Shown: positions 33,842 to 36,047 of the stretch, piece after piece
Numbering within the stretch: position 1 is the first letter of the stretch
Layout: each line of letters begins with the position of its first letter
Source of the DNA: Phycisphaerae bacterium
Lineage (GTDB): Bacteria; Planctomycetota; Phycisphaerae; Sedimentisphaerales; Anaerobacaceae
Length of the DNA: 36,047 nucleotides
Direction of reading: 5' to 3'
Assembly (NCBI GenBank): GCA_003553245.1
Contig: PWDX01000167.1
Location: forward strand, 1-36,047
Program-made: the position numbers and the translations under genes
Notes under the pieces: generated by a model
Database searches by the model: none
What the model was told of the DNA's origin: nothing
What the model saw: the letters and a program-made list of their open reading frames with translations, nothing else

Positions 33842-35023
33842 TCAGGCAATGTCCAGTGACTTATGTTTTTCAAGAATGCTATCGGCCAGCTCATCAAGCT
33901 TTTTCATATCAGCATCATTGGGATATCCCTTGGCGATGACCGGCTCGAGCATCTCGGCCTTCATTGAGGACAGCAATCCGGAAACCTGCTTTACCGCCTG
34001 CGAGCCCCACCCGAAAGAACCTATCATCGATATAAACCGAGTTTTAGGCCTAAGCGCATTTGTAAGAAGTGCGGCATAGGCGGCCTTTGGGTGCGCCTGA
34101 CCAAGCATCGTCGGTGAGCCCAGCACGACAGTGGCCGCATCAACCAGCGCCATCGCTATCTGGCCGGTGTCCGGCTCGGTAAGATCGAACCGCTTTACCT
34201 GAATACCTCTGGTCATCAAAGCTTCTGTAAGCTTATCAACCATCGCTTCGGTGCTGTGGTGCATAGAGATAAACGCAAGCACCACCTCGTTTTTAACATC
34301 ATCACTGATCCAGTCACGGTAGGCCTCTACGATAAATTCCGGCCTGTCGTAAATCGGCCCGTGACTTGGCGCTATCATCCGGATATCCAGAGGCTCTATT
34401 TTAGCAAGATTTCTCTTGATAATATTCCTGAACGGCATCATTATCTCGGCATAATAGCGTTTGGCGGCCTGATAGACAAAGCCCTCATCGTCACCGACGA
34501 ACATTCTGCTCGTGGCGTAATGCGAACCAAAGAAGTCGCAGGAAAACAGAATCTTATCCTCGCCCAGATAGGTGCTGATCGTTTCGGGCCAATGAACCCA
34601 CGGCGTGAAAATAAACTGCAAATTCTTATTACCCAGCGAGATACTCTGGCCGTCTTCGATAACGGTAAAGTTTTTCACCGTAAGAGGCATAAGGTCAATC
34701 AGCATATCCCGGCACTTTTGATTAGTAACTATTTTGGCATCAGGGAACCGCTCAATCACTGCCGGCAAACCGCCGGAATGATCCTGCTCGGCGTGATGCG
34801 AAATCACATAATCAATTTTATCCACACCCAGTTCTTTAAGATGCCTGAACAAATCGCCTCGCTTGCGAGGGTCAACGGCATCGATAAGGGCGGTCTTCTC
34901 GCTGCCGCGAATAAGATAAGAATTGTAGCTCGTGCCGTGAGGAAGCGGTATCAGCCCGTCAAACATCCTCGCGTCCCAGTCGATACCGCCAACTTCGTAA
35001 ATATCAGTTTTTATCTTTCTCAT
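33842..35023 (-). CDS. fprA: flavodiiron protein (A-type flavoprotein, O2/NO reductase)
   Basis: A 393-residue class A flavodiiron protein. Beta-lactamase-like diiron domain: H77-x-E79-x-D81-H82 (SHHAEQDHSGG), H144 (PWVHWPETI), D163 (FSCDFFG), H221 (APSHGPIYDRPEF). A flavodoxin domain follows from about 253 (VLAFISMHHSTEAMVDKL, VVLGSPTMLGQAHP, SFGWGSQAVKQV). It reduces O2 to water (or NO to N2O) with rubredoxin electrons. I chose the ATG at 35023 because AGAGG precedes it and MRKIKTDIYEVGGID is the family start. It is the first gene of the long redox run. Confidence 0.96.
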   Translation of the reverse strand: MRKIKTDIYEVGGIDWDARMFDGLIPLPHGTSYNSYLIRGSEKTALIDAVDPRKRGDLFRHLKELGVDKIDYVISHHAEQDHSGGLPAVIERFPDAKIVTNQKCRDMLIDLMPLTVKNFTVIEDGQSISLGNKNLQFIFTPWVHWPETISTYLGEDKILFSCDFFGSHYATSRMFVGDDEGFVYQAAKRYYAEIMMPFRNIIKRNLAKIEPLDIRMIAPSHGPIYDRPEFIVEAYRDWISDDVKNEVVLAFISMHHSTEAMVDKLTEALMTRGIQVKRFDLTEPDTGQIAMALVDAATVVLGSPTMLGQAHPKAAYAALLTNALRPKTRFISMIGSFGWGSQAVKQVSGLLSSMKAEMLEPVIAKGYPNDADMKKLDELADSILEKHKSLDIA

Positions 35024-35101
35024 AATAAAAAACCTCTGCATTCTAAGCGTATAAAATCATATCTATGCGGTATTTTCCTATAGAACAGCTATGATTACAA
35101 G

Positions 35102-35140
35102 CAAAGACAGGCAATTTTTAATGATTTTTTCCTGTCTTTG
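35102..35140. promoter_or_regulatory. 10-bp inverted repeat upstream of the flavodiiron gene
   Basis: CAAAGACAGG and CCTGTCTTTG, perfect arms around 19 AT-rich bases, 79 bases before the fprA ATG. On the minus strand a weak TTGCTT/TATAGG pair (16 bases) lies just after it. It might be an operator for the redox operon or a terminator for rubrerythrin. It does not resemble the known PerR box. Confidence 0.45.
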
Positions 35141-35229
35141 TTTGCACCGGCAGCCTGTTAATATAGAAAAGTACCCAGACCTTACCCGCTAAAAGGCGCT
35201 GCCACAATAAGTAAAAGCCTTATTAAATG

Positions 35230-35239
35230 ATAGGCCTAT
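35230..35239. repeat. 10-bp palindrome after rubrerythrin
   Basis: ATAGGCCTAT, a perfect palindrome 8 bases after the rbr stop. On the minus strand it merges into GCCT...AGGCTTTT, a short stem with T-run that could be a weak terminator for perR-rbr. Confidence 0.3.
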
Positions 35240-35246
35240 GCTTAGT

Positions 35247-35819
35247 TTAGTAGTTTGCCGCTTCCAATTCGAAATGCGCCTGGGGATGCGCACATGCCGG
35301 ACACTCTTTCAACGCTTCTGTTCCTTCATGCACATAACCGCAGTTTCGACACACCCACCTGACGGGCTGCTCGCGTTTAAACACCCTGCCGGTCTGAATA
35401 TTCTTGCGAAGCGCGATATAACGGTCCCGATGCCGTGCCTCGGCCACCGCGATTTTACGAAAAACGGCCGCGATTTCTGAAAAACCTTCCTCTTCGGCCA
35501 CTTTGGCGAAGTTCGGATACATCTCGGTCGTCTCATAATTCTCGCCGTTGGCCGCTTCTTTGAGATTCTCCTCAGTCGTTGCAATCACACCTGCCGGAAA
35601 CGCGGCGTTTATTTCAACCTCGCCGCCCTCGAGAAACTTAAAAAGCCGTTTGGCGTGTTCTTTCTCCTGATCGGCTGTCTCGCTGAAAATCGCCGAAATC
35701 TGGACATACCCTTCTTTCTTTGCCTGGCTTGCAAAATATGTATAACGATTCCTGGCCTGTGATTCGCCCGCGAAACCGGTTAAAAGATTCTTTTCGGTCT
35801 GAGTTCCTTTTACACTCAT
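35247..35819 (-). CDS. rbr: rubrerythrin
   Basis: A 190-residue rubrerythrin of usual length. Diiron domain with E19 (GESQARNRY), E52 and H55 (QEKEHAKRLF), an E pair in the ENYETTEMYP region, and E127/H130 (AVAEARHRDRY). C-terminal rubredoxin: C157, C160 (WVCRNCGY), C173, C176 (CPACAHPQ). It reduces H2O2 to water with NAD(P)H-derived electrons. AGGAG precedes the ATG. It starts 32 bases after the PerR-like gene, so the regulator and its classical target are co-transcribed. A 205-base gap separates it from fprA. Confidence 0.97.
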   Translation of the reverse strand: MSVKGTQTEKNLLTGFAGESQARNRYTYFASQAKKEGYVQISAIFSETADQEKEHAKRLFKFLEGGEVEINAAFPAGVIATTEENLKEAANGENYETTEMYPNFAKVAEEEGFSEIAAVFRKIAVAEARHRDRYIALRKNIQTGRVFKREQPVRWVCRNCGYVHEGTEALKECPACAHPQAHFELEAANY

Positions 35820-35851
35820 AAATAGCTCCTAATCAAAAAAATTAAAAAAAT

Positions 35852-36047
35852 CTACTTTTTCTGGCAATTGCCGCAGATGCCTTCAACATAAACTACTGTC
35901 CGAAGAATCTGAAAATCTCCGTCCATATCCTGCGGCAGTTTTATTCCGTTGAGATCTTCATGCTCAAAATCCCGTATTTTTTTGCATTTTATACATCGAC
36001 AGTGCCGGTGACTCTCTGTCCGGGCGTCAAATCGCTTCGGATCGCCG
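35852..36047 (-). CDS. perR: Fur-family (PerR-like) metalloregulator, C-terminal part
   Basis: Only the last 65 residues are inside the window; the frame is open at the right edge. It reads SHRHCRCIKCKKIRDFEH, an H-x-H-C...CxxC Fur/PerR dimerisation and metal block, and ends in VEGICGNCQKK with the second CxxC of the structural zinc site. The operonic place before rubrerythrin favours a peroxide regulator (PerR) over Fur; the deciding N-terminal residues and DNA-binding helix are outside. Confidence 0.82.
   Translation of the reverse strand, partial: GDPKRFDARTESHRHCRCIKCKKIRDFEHEDLNGIKLPQDMDGDFQILRTVVYVEGICGNCQKK

Noticed and set aside
35042-35246. PerR or Fur box before the redox run
   Set aside because: No stretch fits TTATAAT-N-ATTATAA or the Fur consensus well enough.

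Overview
The window reads as a chromosomal segment of an anaerobic or oxygen-sensitive, Gram-negative-type bacterium. Planctomycetota, probably the Phycisphaerae/Sedimentisphaerales side, is my best guess. This rests on style, not on a marker gene: a sigma factor fused to a membrane and extracytoplasmic part, acidic helix-turn-helix/membrane proteins, URO-D-like paralogues next to sugar genes, lipoproteins and an OmpA-like protein, and an anaerobe-type oxygen-defence operon. The taxonomy is inference.

Layout. 1-1078: the 3' end of rmuC, translationally coupled to a membrane-anchored thioredoxin (TlpA-like). 1079-3300: an AT-rich patch with a broken IS1380-type transposase, an L-rhamnose mutarotase and a URO-D/methyltransferase-like protein, probably acquired. 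3477-5219: recJ. 5351-5705: two tiny envelope-stress-type genes (entericidin-like lipoprotein, DUF1328 membrane protein), the second bracketed by an exact 15-bp direct repeat. 5706-6390: a gene-poor stretch with an IS110 remnant and several inverted repeats. 6391-13727 (minus strand): a DinG-type Fe-S helicase, an exported acidic TPR protein, NAD kinase, Dxs and a polyprenyl diphosphate synthase. The last three form an isoprenoid/NADP cluster with a good promoter. 13879-14814: miaA, with an unusual P-loop. 14831-15481: a TPR lipoprotein. 15668-17665: the fused membrane sigma factor. 17728-21677 (minus): dnaN - DUF721/DciA-like - gyrB, the replication cluster without recF. 22013-24729: an acidic repeat-bearing HTH membrane protein, an OmpA-family lipoprotein and ndk. 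24992-26017: a LolA-like exported protein.

26036-36047 is one long minus-strand redox region. A PerR/Fur-type regulator (partial) and rubrerythrin lie upstream. Then comes a tight run: flavodiiron protein, desulfoferrodoxin, ferritin, ferritin-like protein, flavin reductase-rubredoxin fusion, glucose-6-phosphate dehydrogenase, a second ferritin-like protein, two-subunit 2-oxoacid:ferredoxin oxidoreductase, and an EndoIII-like Fe-S protein. Together these can reduce O2, superoxide and peroxide, sequester iron, and supply NADPH and low-potential electrons.

The strongest leads for new biology are the membrane-tethered sigma factor with carboxypeptidase-regulatory-like modules, the HTH-acidic repeat-membrane protein divergent from dnaN, and the redox operon that carries its own zwf and KorAB.
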